64,000 nt of DNA from Molanna angustata. Taxonomy: Eukaryota > Arthropoda > Insecta > Trichoptera > Molannidae. The position numbers and the translations under genes are program-made. Positions within the stretch are counted from its first letter, which is position 1. Every line of letters begins with the position of its first letter. Positions 1 to 12,537 of this stretch are shown one piece after another. The notes below the pieces were generated by a model that made no database searches, was not told the origin of the DNA, and worked only from the letters and a program-made list of their open reading frames with translations. The stretch covers positions 11,558,546 through 11,622,545 of the forward strand of contig OY754982.1 of assembly GCA_963576475.1 (NCBI GenBank), read 5' to 3'.

Positions 1-185
1 TGTGCGTAATAAAAATATATTTGAAAATGTACGCAAAATGTGCGTAGTAAAAATATATTTGAAAATGTACCCAAAATGTACGTAATAAAAATATATTTGA
101 AAATGTACGCAAAATGTGCGTAGTAAAAATATATTTGAAAATGTACGCAAAATGTGCGTAGTAAAAATATATTTGAAAATGTATC
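1..185. repeat. 38-bp tandem repeat, about 4.9 units
   Basis: Units begin at 1, 39, 77, 115 and 153, with the last one cut short. Each contains TGTGCGTA(A/G)TAAAAATATA and ends near ACGCAAAA; units differ at one to three positions. The array starts at the window edge, so it may extend further left, and stops 1 base before the TTAA of the next element. No coding potential is seen. Confidence 0.95.
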
Positions 186-847
186 TTAAGAGGGTGACTG
201 CTGCCAATGTACCTATTTTTTCAATTTGATATACCATCAATATTACTAAACGAATCATTTTGAAAAAAATAACCTAGTTAGTTTGGATATTAATAAAGAG
301 AAATATACCTTAACTTTTTGGTTATGTTCTGTATATATTCTTGTAGGAAAATAATAAGCATACCCCGATTTTAGACATTTATCTTAAATTTCTTAAAAAA
401 TATAAGGTATAAGTAATATTTTTTTTTATAAATAAAAGAAGAACAAAATACCTGGAAAAATATGATATGACGTTGCAATAACGCATCAGTTTAACGCAAT
501 GGCGCTGAATGGAAAATAATTTTTTTTTAGGTTTATTTACTAAACCTGAAGCATTAATGCAACGTCACATCATATTTTTCTAGATATTTTTGTCTTCTTT
601 AATATAAAAAAAATATATTACTCTACGCCTTATAGTTTATTAAAAATATATGATAAACGTTGAAAATCGGGGTATGCCATTATTTTTCTACAAGAATTTA
701 TACGGAACATTATCAAAAAGTTAAGGTATATTTTTGTTTATTAATATCCAAACTAACTAAATTATTTTTTTAAAAACGATTTGATAAGAAATAATGATGG
801 TATATCAAATTGAAAAATAGGTACGTTGGCAGCAGTGCCCCCATTAA
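186..847. mobile_element. Palindromic (foldback) MITE, TTAA target duplication, copy 1
   Basis: The element body is 190-843 (654 bp), flanked on both sides by TTAA (186-189 and 844-847). The two halves are inverted copies of each other over almost the full length: one end reads GACTGCTGCCAATGTACC and the other end, reverse-complemented, reads CACTGCTGCCAACGTACC. They meet near 515-545. There is no ORF. TTAA duplication is the hallmark of piggyBac-type transposases, but the ends do not show the usual CCC start of piggyBac, so the family is inferred only. A second copy lies at 19606-20285 in the opposite orientation. Confidence 0.88.
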
Positions 848-2511
848 TGGTTTAAAACCGTTTGAAGCGTATTTGTTTAAATTCAAAGGTGGTGTCATTT
901 TTATTAAATAATATCAAGATCTCCCAATAAATCACTCATCGTTTGAAATATAAATTTAAGTTCAACCGATACATTATTTTTAAATACAAATAATTACATA
1001 ATATATTATGTTTTAACTTTCCAAACGAAGCTATTTCCAAATGATAATGAAATAATTTTCAAAGAAACTGTATATTGTACCTACCTAAATTATTCATTAG
1101 TCACAAACTAGATTGTTGATAGGTACACAAATTCGTATACCTAATATCCTTTTTTGACCCTTTTCTCTCGATATATTCTTACTCCAAAATAACATAATGA
1201 CCAAACTACAAACCTAATTCAATTTTTCCTCATTCTTATTAAGGTAATTATATTTATGGTTGCGTGGTTACTTTGAACGTGCGTGCCATGAAAATAAAAA
1301 ACATCTCTATTAATTTATAATACCTTCATCACATTTACCTTCTTGCAATGTTATATGTATTATGAGTAGGTATCTGCCGATGTTTTTATAGTCATCTTAA
1401 AGAAAACAAAAAAAACGATTATTTTGCAAAATGTTATGAAAAAAAAACTTAACTTTTACTTTACAGGGAAAATTTTTGTGCGTAGGTAAGATAACCTGCC
1501 CTCCCCACACCACCAACCGTTCTTATTAGGTATATCTAATAACAACCTCTTTTTTCTGTAACATTTATTTTCTTAATAAATATTTTCTTATTGCCATAAT
1601 ATGTCCTTCTGATTCGTCTAAATTAATCCGTCTGAATTTTAGTATATGAGAAATGTCAAAAAGTTGACTGCATTTATATGGGACTCATTACGTCACACCG
1701 CGCGGATAAAATCCTTTAATCGACGGTCGCTCGTTGGTTTAGACGTTTTCGTACTCTGAAACGATTCAGAATAGGACATAATACACATGTATTTAACACA
1801 AATTCTGGATAGTTGGAAGAAATTATCATTTAGCAATAAATGTGTACGGAATGTCACAAACAAATTAATATTTACATATCAAAACTGTTGAGGCAAATGA
1901 ATATAGGTAGGTATGTACTTACATGACAAAATATGGTGATGCATATCATATAAAAAATAAATCATTTTTATATTTATTCTTAGGTATAATGATATCATGT
2001 AAAATATAGCGGCAATATTCAGAGAGAAAAGAAATAAAAATTATAATAAATTCATAGTGAAATACGATGACACGAGTAGTTTAACGGTGGTGGTTTCAAC
2101 CCCTATTTGTCTCTTGGTCTTGTGTCCACCCCTAACCAATAGCACATGGACTTCACTCTAAAGTCCATACCTAAATCCTATTATATAATGTATAATATGT
2201 ACCTACTGTACTGCACACAATAATAAACTCATGGAGTTGATTAAGATCATAATAATTCAGACCTAAGAAATCTAAAAAAAAATTAATTTATATAAAACTT
2301 AATGACAATTTCATACTAAACTTTGATTTTTCTCTTTTAAATGGCAATTTTATTTTTTCGTGTATATCTCTTTGTATCTTATGATTGTGTATTTTGTATA
2401 TGGGTAGAAATAAAAATATTTATTTTATTTTATTAAAAAGGCTACATCGACAGACATCCAGCTTACAATTTTCATAAAAAGAAAATAATATTGTTTATTA
2501 ATATGTTTGCT
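848..2511. other. AT-rich spacer without a recognisable gene
   Basis: No convincing coding frame is seen. A degenerate SINE/LINE tail (AGTTGGAAGAAATTATCATT followed by AGCAATAAA) sits at about 1811-1840. At 2085-2165 there is a short GC-richer patch containing GGTTTCAACCCC, which resembles a decayed pol III B box. At 2340-2440 the sequence ends in TTTATTTTATTTTATT-like A/T runs, resembling an old retroposon tail. None of these is strong enough to name. Confidence 0.5.
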
Positions 2512-2566
2512 GTCGATAAACATGTTTAACATGTCGATTAACATGTCGATATACATGTTTATCATA
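2512..2566. repeat. Short interspersed ACATGT / GTCGAT repeat with inverted ends
   Basis: ACATGT occurs four to five times here, separated by TCGATTA-like spacers. GATAAACATGT at the left end is the exact reverse complement of ACATGTTTATC at the right end, so the 55 bp can fold into a hairpin. No function is assigned. Confidence 0.6.
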
Positions 2567-3307
2567 TTGATTTTTTTTTATTTTCATTCGAAAAATTCGT
2601 TAAGACATTTTCAACGCGTAGGTACCTAAAAGAAGCTCGTCTTGTTATATTTAAAACGGATTTCCACTCTATTAACTCAAAAATTTTAGAATAATATATA
2701 TTTTTATGCTATTTCACCTGAAAACCTATGATTAAGAAAACCTATGATTATTTGCAATGGCGGCTATGAGTGAATTTTGGTTATATGACAAATTTGACAT
2801 GTGGATTGAACGCCCGACGTCGAGGAGTGTTTCGTCCACATTTTATTGGTTCGTGCTTTTACACGTGGTTGAAAGGGATCTATGGGTCTTTGTAGAAAAA
2901 ATTGCAACGTTATAAATTTTCAACTAACTTCACGGCAGTCGGATATCGTATTTCAACATTTATATACCTACCTACTTCAAATAATATCGTTTCATATATT
3001 ATATTTTATCAAAACATATAATATAATATAAAAGAAATTTTAGAAATAAATAAAAAAATATAATTATACTCGTATATATGTAAAATTGTGTTGAAATAAG
3101 CTTATTTATTTTATTTTATTTTTTAATTAACACATACAACATAAGATAGTTTATTACATGGATTAATACATATGATACATCAATTATCTAAATCTAATGT
3201 CAGTTACATGACATGTGTCAAATACATTTTGGTTTGTGTGTGTAGTGTAAGTAGTAAAGTATTTTTATTATTTATTTATTTAATTATAATTCCGCTTATG
3301 TAAGAGA
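2567..3307. other. AT-rich spacer, nothing recognised
   Basis: A slightly GC-richer stretch lies around 2790-2890, but it carries no open frame or RNA motif that I can recognise. The remainder is A/T-rich. Confidence 0.5.
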
Positions 3308-3522
<215 letters not shown>

Positions 3523-3788
3523 AGAGAGTATGTGGACTTAAGAGTGATGGGCCATGGTTAGCTATTGTTTTCTAATTTATCTATTTGGGATATTTTCCGT
3601 CGATATTCGTTTGGGGAGTCGTAAAAAATGTCCAAGTTTAAAATATCCACATACCTTGAGTAAGCATCCATGGCCCTATTGACCTTATTGGCCTTATACT
3701 AGACGCGCTGAATATTTTTTTTTGTATTGGGGGAAAAATCATTTTTAAAAGACCATTTATGGTAAAAGACCATTGCAAGGGCTTTCTT

Positions 3789-4145
3789 TTATATGTTGAC
3801 TCTGCGAAACAGAGAAGTCTTAAGCAATTTACTGAAGGCCCCAAAACTCTGCCGTCCGCGCACTTCAGAATGAAATTTATTCCATTTGATAGGTCCGTTT
3901 ACGCTGAAACCACGATCAAAGAAAGCCGCTTATTGGTTATATCCAATTCCTTTAAATAATTGGTATTCTGTGATTCTACGAACTCAATGTTTAGCGTCTC
4001 TCTGATGGTACATTCCTCAGACACAGTTCTTGAATATAGTGCGGCGCCAAGTCATGCATAGCCTTGAAAACCATCAAGTACACTTTGTAATATATTAATA
4101 TTTCACATTATCTTAAAAAGCGTGGGTTGATGTAGTCAATGTGTA
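3789..4145 (-). pseudogene. L2/CR1-like LINE reverse transcriptase C-terminal relic
   Basis: Read on the minus strand, 4145 to about 3990 encodes a recognisable segment including VFKAMHDLAPHYIQELCLRN, with one stop just before it. Further on, 3895-3789 encodes WNKFHSEVRGRQSF followed by LLKTSLFRR and a stop. Both match the known C-terminal layout of L2/CR1-type LINE proteins (..FKALHGLAP.YL.. then WNSLP..IR..S...FK..LKT.LF). The pieces are in different frames and interrupted, so this is a decayed 5'-truncated copy. The clade is by motif recall only. Confidence 0.65.
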
Positions 4146-4619
4146 GTCAATATCACTTCTACTGATTATTCATTAAGTAAACTAAAATTGTGATCCTCCC
4201 ATTAGAAGATTATTTTCTCAAAACTTGAGAGCTATAAACTGTCTGATGCTTTCTCAGAAACCATTTTTATATAATTTAGGGAACACAAGATAATACGGCA
4301 AAGAACAATAGACAACTTTTTTGTTTAGAACCCTGATGAAAACAAAGGGTTTTGTATAATTTTATGCAACTTATTTAAATGCGGGTATAAACGACATTAT
4401 AACAGGAGGTAGGTACACTTTAATATGAAAATAATGTAATAAAGGATCACAATACTCCCTCCCACTTTTCAATCTGTTGAAAAATACCACGATATTGTTA
4501 TAACTGAACAAATTTATAACATATCGATTACAGCGTATTTCTCCAACAGTGAAGGAGTCCGTCAAGGTTGTGTTCTACCATCGTGCCTCTTAAACCAAAA
4601 TCTTTAATTTAAACATTTA
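4146..4619. other. Spacer, nothing recognised
   Basis: AT-rich sequence with no supported gene, repeat or RNA. Confidence 0.5.
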
Positions 4620-4803
4620 GGGGGGCAAGTCAGGTCCAACCGGCGAAATCGAAACCCTCGTGATTACCCATATCATGGATATAATTATCATGTGGAGTTC
4701 TATGACCTCTAAAGATATTATATAACTTCATATAATAATATAATATGGGTATATATAATCGTGAGGGTTTTGATTTCGCCGGTTTGACCAGACTTGTCCC
4801 CCT
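4620..4803. mobile_element. MITE with GGGGGGCAAGTC inverted ends, copy 1
   Basis: The left end GGGGGGCAAGTCAGG and the right end, reverse-complemented AGGGGGACAAGTCTGG, are followed inward by matching CCGGCGAAATC(G/A)AAACCCT tracts. The 184-bp element therefore folds back on itself almost completely. No coding sequence is present. The target duplication cannot be told from these flanks. A second copy of similar length lies at 23764-23934. The superfamily is unknown. Confidence 0.85.
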
Positions 4804-5765
4804 GACTTGAAACGAAAAAACTATCACAAACATTCAATTTGATTTTATGCATTCTTTAAGCACATAAAATATTTTGTTTCTCTACGACATATTATAGTTA
4901 TGGAGTAATTTTAAATAAATTCTGTATCAATCAGGATATTTTCAAAAAAAAAAAATGAGGATATATGCTGAATTTTCAAATATTGTGATGAAAATTTACC
5001 AGAGAAATATTTAAAATACTTAATTATATAAATTTTCATAAAAAAAAACATTTTTACAGACGAACGTGTTGGTTTAGAGTCGATTTGATTAAACGCTGAC
5101 TAGAAAGTACTGCATGTGTAAAATTATTTGTATCCGAAGACATCAACTTTCGTTTTACAGTTTTAAGTCGATTTATTATGTATATCCGATCGTATTATTT
5201 TAGTATACTAAATTAAATAATTTGAGGAAGAGAAAGGTAAAACTTTGTAACTTAATTAATATCTTCAACAACGCGTATATTATGTTGTTCGTAATGAATA
5301 TGTTCATGAATGTAATATGAAGACGAGTCCATTAAACTTTTTTATTGCCACTTAATATATTCTAATGTAATATAATTATATTCACAACAGTATATTATCA
5401 TCATATTGAAATAATGTGGACATCGTAAAAAGACATGTATAATTTGTGCAATGTCTTGAATAATCTAGTGAGTGTGGTCTACTTTATAGTCTCCACTGTT
5501 TAGTTATTATACACAATTTAGTAACGAAAGCATGACAACATGAATGCATTTTTGAGAAGTACCTACCTACATTTCCATTGTATAGGTACATTGTAAAAAA
5601 ATAATAACAAAACAATTCTCGATAACGTGTGAACATTTAGAAAGTTCTAAACAAATGGAATCATAGAGAAAAAAATGAACGGATGTCTATGGAAAACTAA
5701 TCTGCTTTAATTTAGTGCATTTCACACATAATATATGATATGAATATGCACATATTAGCAGAGAT
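4804..5765. other. AT-rich spacer
   Basis: No supported gene. TAATATA-type low complexity dominates. Confidence 0.5.
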
Positions 5766-5836
5766 TGCTATTAAATTGCTTCTCTGGGCTGGAAACACCG
5801 GTTAGTTGGAAGAAATTGCCACATGACAATAAGTGT
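5766..5836 (+). mobile_element. SINE-B 3' half fragment
   Basis: Contains TTGCTTCTCTGGGCTGGAAA then CACCGGTTAGTTGGAAGAAA and a CAATAAG tail. The same order (gcttctctggactggaaacac then gttagttggaagaaatt) occurs in reverse complement inside the fuller SINE-B copy at 33000-33221, which also carries a tRNA-like head. The head is absent here, so this is a 5'-truncated or decayed copy. Confidence 0.7.
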
Positions 5837-6044
5837 TTAGGTATTATTATAATATAAAATTGAATTAACTTATATTGGGGTGTACAGGTAACTCAAATTA
5901 CTATAGCACAACGTATATAATATGCCATAAGACATTTAAATAAAAAAAAACATCATGACGAAACTCGTTATTTGTGCTCTCTATATGATACATGTTGAGA
6001 AATTGATGTAAAAAATGGGGTTTAAAAAATTGATATCATAACTC

Positions 6045-6315
6045 CACTAGTGATAAAACTACCTACTGTAAATTAGTGTTTTTTTTTAATATTTCATAGT
6101 ACCTATATCAAATGATTTTTTTTTTGTAAAAGTTGCAAGATCTATAAGGCTTGCAAGATCAAGACCATAACTGGGTGTACAAGATCAATAATACTTGATC
6201 GAGTATGGAAGGCTAAGATCAACAACACATAATATGTAAATAAAAGATCAAGATTAAGACCGGAGGTGCAATACCAAGACCAACCCGGTCATGGTCTTGT
6301 ATTTGCTCATCACTA
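6045..6315 (-). repeat. AAGATCAAG-rich dispersed repeat
   Basis: This stretch contains many variants of CAAGATCAAGACC in both orientations. On the minus strand its end reads TAGTGATGAGCAAATACAAG, resembling TAGTGATGTGCAATCACAAG at 42077-42096 on the plus strand. This suggests two decayed copies of one mobile element with a shared end. No ORF is present. The family is unassigned and the left boundary is uncertain. Confidence 0.45.
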
Positions 6316-6680
6316 GACTCCACCAAGTATTCTACGTGGAGAGTAAAAATCATCTAATTTTAGCATTTTTTTGAACTTCTTGCGATCATTTGTTATGCAT
6401 AACTTCTGCAGATTTGATATGATAGGTACCTACCTATAGTTCGTCCAAGTTTGACTTTGGTATGACTAATCATAAAACTATCTTACACATTTGACAGTCA
6501 ACTCGTCGATACATTTATAACATAATAAAAAACATATTTCCCATCCAACAAACATAGTGTCTCTATCTGATGTATTATTATTTTTTTATTTTCATTTTTA
6601 TATTTATTTTGTATATTTAATTTCATATTATTTTTTGTATTCTCTTGTTAATTATTCCTGTACCTAACTGATTGAATTTA
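6316..6680. other. Spacer
   Basis: AT-rich; nothing recognised. Confidence 0.5.
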
Positions 6681-6722
6681 CTATGGTGGTTGACTGGTAG
6701 AAATTGCCTGCGGGCAATAAGT
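6681..6722 (+). mobile_element. LINE/SINE 3' tail fragment
   Basis: GGTTGACTGGTAGAAATTGC followed by CTGCGGGCAATAAG is a diverged copy of the GGTTGGTTGGAAGAAATTGCC..GGCAATAA tail that recurs at 5800, 30534, 33060-33110 (minus), 48045-48140 and 49400 (minus). Confidence 0.6.
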
Positions 6723-6843
6723 TGAAATATATGTTTTATTCTTTTTAAATTTTTATTTACAATACTCATGGTTACCCTGCATATTATATTTTTGTTGTTG
6801 TGTTATTCATCATTTATATTATTTAAAAATAATATTGTTACAA

Positions 6844-6957
6844 GTTGTTTATAAGTACCCAACTGGCGACATTAGTGACATGTTGTTTATAAGTACCCAA
6901 CTGGCGACATTAGTGACATGCTGTTTATAAGTACCCAACTGGCGACATTAGTGACAT
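6844..6957. repeat. 38-bp tandem repeat, three near-perfect units
   Basis: Units start at 6844, 6882 and 6920 and read GTTGTTTATAAGTACCCAAC then TGGCGACATTAGTGACAT; only one substitution is seen among the three. The period matches that of the array at position 1, but the sequence is unrelated. Confidence 0.97.
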
Positions 6958-7014
6958 GTTGTTTTGTATAATATTATTTTGTGTCATTTATGTTTGTCAA
7001 AAATTTGAATTTAT

Positions 7015-7062
7015 TTAACCTCGATACAGGTTTATCCTAGTGAGGTTGAATACATTATTTCA
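7015..7062 (+). mobile_element. Isolated LINE 3'-UTR fragment
   Basis: TTTAACCTCGATACAGGTTT followed by CCTAGTGAGGTTGAATACAT is the same motif found in every unit of the 161-bp array at 53.0-60.2 kb. AACCTC and GAGGTT can pair to form a small stem. This is a single dispersed copy, indicating that the motif belongs to a mobile element rather than to a local satellite. Confidence 0.75.
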
Positions 7063-7503
7063 TATTAATTGTACTCAATAACTTGTACAATTGTCAAGAT
7101 TTTTATAAATAAATTAATAAGTCTGCCACGTTGTTTTATCATAATAAAAGTTTTTAATTACCTATTATTATTTTATTTGTTTTACATATGTAGGTACTAT
7201 CAACATGTAAAACATATCATGTTTACATGTTATTAACATGTCGTTATCATTATTTTGCAATGAATCATACCAAAGCTAAACGTGGATGGCCTATACATTA
7301 GAATAATATTTACATAATTTGAAAATACACGATTCTATGCGTTTAGTGCTGCCTTGTCAGGAAGTTTTCAGATTTCTCCGCCAGATGAGACATGTCATGT
7401 AGACGTGCGAGTTAACGATATTGTCTACATCCCACAGCGTATCTACACTATCTCAATGATTGTGTAAACAGTATAAAGGATCTGAGAGGTTTATTTTTAC
7501 TGC
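7063..7503. other. Spacer
   Basis: AT-rich, with a few ACATGTTATTAACATGT-type palindromes near 7200-7250; no gene seen. Confidence 0.5.
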
Positions 7504-7591
7504 AGGCCAAGTCAGTAAAAAAGTCGAGATCCGACAACGTATCGCCGCTATTCTCGCCATGTTTACGCCCGTGACGACAATTCGTAGTCAC

Positions 7592-8681
7592 TAAGGCCCA
7601 GAATCATAAACATGAGATGAGTCAGGTCTCAATAGTGCCTCAGGAGAGCATAGCTCAAGGATTTCTTAGCTGAGTAGGTTTTTCGGTAAACATAGTCCAA
7701 AATCTGACGTGTCTGAGCTGAGATAACGACTCAAACTCAGTTGAGTTTGATAGTTCTCAAACTGTAGGAATTTCATAAGTTTTCAGCAATTATTTTGAAA
7801 TTTATGGTTACTTTTTTAAATTTGTCTTTGAAATCCCTATCTACTCTCTTCAATCTATGAATTAAAACTGTCATTTGAGTTCAAAACATCTGCTTGCTTC
7901 TTTCGCGTTTTGTTTATTTTTATAATAATAATTAATAATGAATGCTAAAAGGAATACTGCATATGATTAACATTTTTTAATGGAATTATTGGGGAAGAAA
8001 ATTACTATTGTAGAAAATAAGAAAATATATCAGCCCTTAATTAGCAAAAACAGGATGCTTGGGAGTGGATCGCCGAGCAATTTCTGTACTATAGAATCTT
8101 AGGGCTATCAATATTTGAATTTCAGGCGTTATAGGCAAATAGGCATGCCTCTGTTGTTGATTTTTCGCAATCCATCGTGAATAAGCGGCAATATGGCAGT
8201 GAGGACAGTTTCTCTATAAAATCTGTAGCGCTTTTTAAATTCACAGTTTTCATAAAATTCGATAGGGCAAATGTCATATTTCGAATATAACATTTGCGGC
8301 GTCTCATTCGCCTTGCGGCAAATGATTCATCGGGAAAATTAATCACATCTGTATTCCCAATATCTTGCAAAAACTCAAATATATCAGACATTTTAATGCT
8401 CCCTGTTTAATGAAGATAATTTTATATTCACCACAAAAATAATATCTCGAAATTCACCAGTTTTTATCTCGAATAAAAATTAAAATAGAACTAGGTTTGT
8501 AAACGATTTTGACAGTTCAAAGCATGCTCAGCGTCTAAAGTCACCGATTTTGGTGACTCAAACTCACGGGAGATGAGTAACGATTTTTGATGACTTCTGT
8601 GAGAAACAAAGTTCTATGATTACAAATCTGTAACTCAAACTCATCTAAGTACCTATTTTGCGACTATGATTCTGGGCCTAA
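7592..8681 (-). mobile_element. PIF/Harbinger DNA transposon, deleted copy, TAA target duplication
   Basis: The body is 7595-8678 (1,084 bp). The ends are GGCCCAGAATCAT on the left and its reverse complement ATGATTCTGGGCC on the right, flanked by TAA on both sides (7592-7594 and 8679-8681). A 3-bp TWA duplication is diagnostic of PIF/Harbinger in the literature, and the internal coding relic agrees. At 1.1 kb it lacks the catalytic half of the transposase, so it is non-autonomous. Subterminal CTCAAACTCA(G/C) motifs recur near both ends (about 7730 and 8560-8640) and could be transposase binding sites. Confidence 0.85.
8045..8391 (-). pseudogene. PIF/Harbinger transposase N-terminal relic
   Basis: The start ATG at 8391 opens a frame beginning MSDIFEFLQDIGNT, followed by a basic patch ARRMRRRKCYIRN. 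Near 8255 the sense shifts frame and reads EFYENCEFKKRYRFYRETVL. Near 8135 it shifts again to TPEIQILIALRFYSTEIARR. These blocks match the known order in Harbinger nucleases (acidic N-terminus, FF.RFR..KETV, then P...QLLIALRFYATG). The DDE catalytic region is absent. At least two frameshifts show it is dead. It lies inside the TAA-flanked element, in the orientation that would make the right end its 5' end. Confidence 0.75.
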
Positions 8682-9457
8682 GCGCTGTCGAGTTCGTAAA
8701 TGCACTTATTAGTATTTGTCGCCGTTAGGCTGGCTTGCGGTAAATTTTTGAATTATCATTTATGGCAATACACAATATTTTCCCCATGATTTGAATAAAT
8801 GTCAAATTTGTTTACATAAATTTGTTAAATAAATATAATATGGTCATATTTTTAAGCACGAAAGCAAGTTATAATACGATTAAATTAACTTCTTTTGTGT
8901 TTATTGAATGTTTTGAGAGTAATTTTAAATATTATTTTTAATTATATTTCGATCAATTTATCAAAGTGTGATGACAGCAGCGTGTTGTTTTTTTTACCAA
9001 AAACTACGCCGAATTTTCTTTTGTTAAGTGTTAAAATACATGTGTGTGTGATAAAATAGCTTACAAGAATACTTCTCAAAATCAAAAATTATTTCAAATC
9101 TATACCTACGGAAAACATTTACGGACGCATGGAATTATAATGTTTTAATCTAAGTACGGACGCATATTTCCAATAAATATATAACCATATAAAACTTTTG
9201 TTACGCGGTAATTAGCAATAAATGAATTACGCGGAATATTTAAGGGGTTTGAAGAATCTCTTAAACGGCGTTGTTTAACTCGTTTATATAATTATTCTCA
9301 AAATAAATATGAAATTCGGCATTGTTCGCGTAAAAAATGACATTTAATTCAACATGGCGGCGTTAGATCTTGTCTCTCGACTCGATGTCGACCCAATCTC
9401 GCCGTCAAATAAGTGGGCGAGAACGATTCAACGCGTTATCTGCTTAGTGACTACCAA

Positions 9458-9495
9458 AACTGTCAAAATATCGATTAGTCGATATTTTGACAGTT
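9458..9495. repeat. 17-bp perfect hairpin
   Basis: AACTGTCAAAATATCGA and TCGATATTTTGACAGTT are exact inverted copies separated by TTAG. It lies in the right arm of the older inverted-repeat element. Confidence 0.9.
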
Positions 9496-9725
9496 AATCT
9501 CGACATTTAACGGTCGAGATCTACTTACAGACTTAGCCTACTGGCCTCAAAGGCAAAATATTATTAGTTTACATAATATTAATTCTCTTGTATGAATTGA
9601 AAATGAATCCAGAACCCAAGAGTTTTCTAATGAAAATAATATCAAAGGTACTATTGTAGTAGGTATTTGTACGTAAGTTAAGTACAAGTATTTCAATTAA
9701 AAAGTAGGTACATTTAATATTATTT

Positions 9726-9834
9726 ACACTGACAGCGTTAACTATGTAGAATTCCATTATAAGAATTCTACATAGTTTACACTGACAGCGTTAACTATGT
9801 AGAATTCCATTGTAATAATTCTACATAGTTAACG
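9726..9834. repeat. Two tandem 53-bp units, each a hairpin
   Basis: Units start at 9726 and 9779. The second carries AGCGTTAACTATGTAGAATT and its exact reverse complement AATTCTACATAGTTAACGCT around a 10-base loop. The first has nearly the same stem. The duplication of an entire hairpin is unusual. No ORF is present. Confidence 0.9.
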
Positions 9835-10003
9835 CTACACGACCGTTTTGCCTAGAGAGGAATAAAATAAATGTAGAAGGAAAAAACAACAAGTGTTTAA
9901 TTATTATAAAAGTCAATTTAGTACGTGATAGTTTTTACAGGTAAAATCGTAGGGAAGTTATGAAGCGCTGTTGATGAAAAATAATACTATCCGGGTTTGT
10001 GTT

Positions 10004-10296
10004 ATTTTTATTTATTTATTTATCAAGGAAACATACAGTTTTATTAATAAATTGTAATGGTACAAAATAATAATCAAATAAACCAGTAAAGTTTCCATAA
10101 ATGATTAACAACAAAATACTTTTTGAAGAAATAGAACATTAGTTGTAGCAGGAGGAAGAATAAACAAGATTGAAATAAAACATAACATAGTAAAAAACAA
10201 AAATAATAAAATAAATAACCAATTAACCAGTCAAGAAATGAAAAAAAAAAGAAAGCAGTTAATACGTACCCACATATAAGTTAAAAAGAATTCTTT
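10004..10296 (-). mobile_element. 3'-UTR and (AAATA)n-like tail of the interrupted LINE
   Basis: On the minus strand this runs from the end of the reverse transcriptase relic to an AAATAAATAAATAAAAATA tail at 10004-10023, a typical LINE 3' end. The coding part stops early (10297), so the C-terminus is partly missing. Confidence 0.55.
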
Positions 10297-11214
<918 letters not shown>

Positions 11215-11418
11215 TACAGACGGTGGCCAAATTAATACAATCAAATGAATTTATAGCAGTTTTTAGACTTCGAATCATTGAAAATTATTATTTTTTTATT
11301 TTATTTCGATCTTTCTAGAATATTATGGGAGATTTAATATATTTTTATAAAATAAAATGCATTTACTATGAATATATAATAGTTTATTGATAATAAAATA
11401 CGTTTTATGGTAAAATGA

Positions 11419-12535
11419 TCAATATTTAGTAAATCCTCCCTTAGCTTTAATTACTGTTGATATTCTTCTGGGCATGCTGGAGATACATTTAATTGAGATA
11501 TTTTTTAATTCTGGTGTGTTGTGCCATGCCTCAATTATGTTTTCTTTTAGTTGTCTTTTGTTGGTGATGACACCTTTTTTTACAATTGCCCTTTTCAGAG
11601 CCTCCCAAACGTTTTCAATTGGATTTAGATCCGGTGAATTTCCTGGCCAATCTAATACCTTTATTTTTTCTCCTTCTAGAAATTTAGTAACGGTTTTCGC
11701 TTTGTGGCAGGGTGCAGAATCATGCATAAATACATATTTTCCATTTGGAAACCATTCGGCCACTTGAGGCTTTAGTCTCCCTTTTAAAACTTCTATATAC
11801 TGGTCCTGGCGCATTGTGCCATTCACAATATACAGCCTTCCCATACCCATCCCACTAATCACTGACCAGATCATTATTGACTGAGGGTGCTTCACTCTTT
11901 GGACCACACATTCCTCATTATATTTTTCACCTGGCCTTCTTCTCACATATTGAGTTTTGTCCTGCAGTATTTGGATTGAGGATTCATCAGAAAAACAAAC
12001 CTGAAAGAACACGAGAAGTTTTCACTAGTCAATTTTATTTAATACAGAAAGTTTCATAAAAACTTATTTTACATTCTAATACCTTGCTCCAATCGTCTTC
12101 GTTCCAATTTTGGTGTTTTAGTGCCCATTCTAGTCGCTTTTTACGCATTTCAGGTGTTAGTTTTGGCTTTTTCACTGGGCGATAACATTTGAGGTCCATT
12201 TCCACCAATCTTCGTCTCAATGTACGATCAGATATATTGACTCCTGTGGTCTGCAAAATAGATTTTATTACTTTTCGAGGCTTCTGTCTATTTTCTAGAG
12301 CAACATTTCTGATTTTTCTTTCTGTTCGCGGAGTAGTAATGCGCTTTCGTCCACATTTTCCTATTCGAGATGGTTCAAGGGGTACATTTCCTTTCATTTG
12401 CCTACTTATTTTGTGCACAGAATATTGAGAAACATTGGTAAGTGTGGCAATTTCTCGTTGACTGTATTCACAGTGACCAAGAAGGGTTGCAATTTTAGAT
12501 TTTTTTCTTGGAGTGAGGTCACAAGATCTTCCCAT
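11419..12535 (-). CDS. Tc1-like transposase, DD34E, two coding exons
   Basis: This enzyme would cut and paste its own element at TA sites. Exon 1 is 12535-12083 (151 codons) and exon 2 is 12000-11419 (193 codons plus stop), giving 344 aa, the usual Tc1 size. The break is a clean 82-bp intron (12082-12001): AAG/GTATTA donor, a pyrimidine-rich tract and TTCTTTCAG/G acceptor. Without splicing the frame hits a stop at about 12035. Residues 1-50 form the first helix-turn-helix of the paired-like DNA-binding region, with GRKR at 62-65 and a second helical block to about 120. The catalytic triad is D156 (FSDES), D245 (MHDSAPCHK) and E280 (LNPIEN), with 34 residues between the last two. The start chosen is MGRSCD; an in-frame ATG 12 codons upstream lies in what may be a 5'-UTR intron. 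No stop or frameshift is seen, so it could be active. Confidence 0.93.
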
Positions 12536-12537
12536 TT

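Larger units (their letters stand above)
7504..9549. mobile_element. Older inverted-repeat element hosting the Harbinger insertion
   Basis: The left arm (from 7504, AGGCC..AGTC.GTAA..GTCGAGATC) and the right arm on the minus strand (from about 9547, AGGCC..AAGTCTGTAAG..AGATCTCGACC) are diverged inverted copies. Both arms also contain TAGTCACTAAGC at comparable depth: on the left once the Harbinger insert is removed, on the right near 9445. The span is therefore best read as one old foldback element of roughly 0.96 kb with a 1.08-kb insert. Boundaries and target duplication are not resolved. Confidence 0.5.

Noticed and set aside
11474..12428. Plus-strand ORFs opposite the transposase
   Set aside because: Shadows of the transposase exons.
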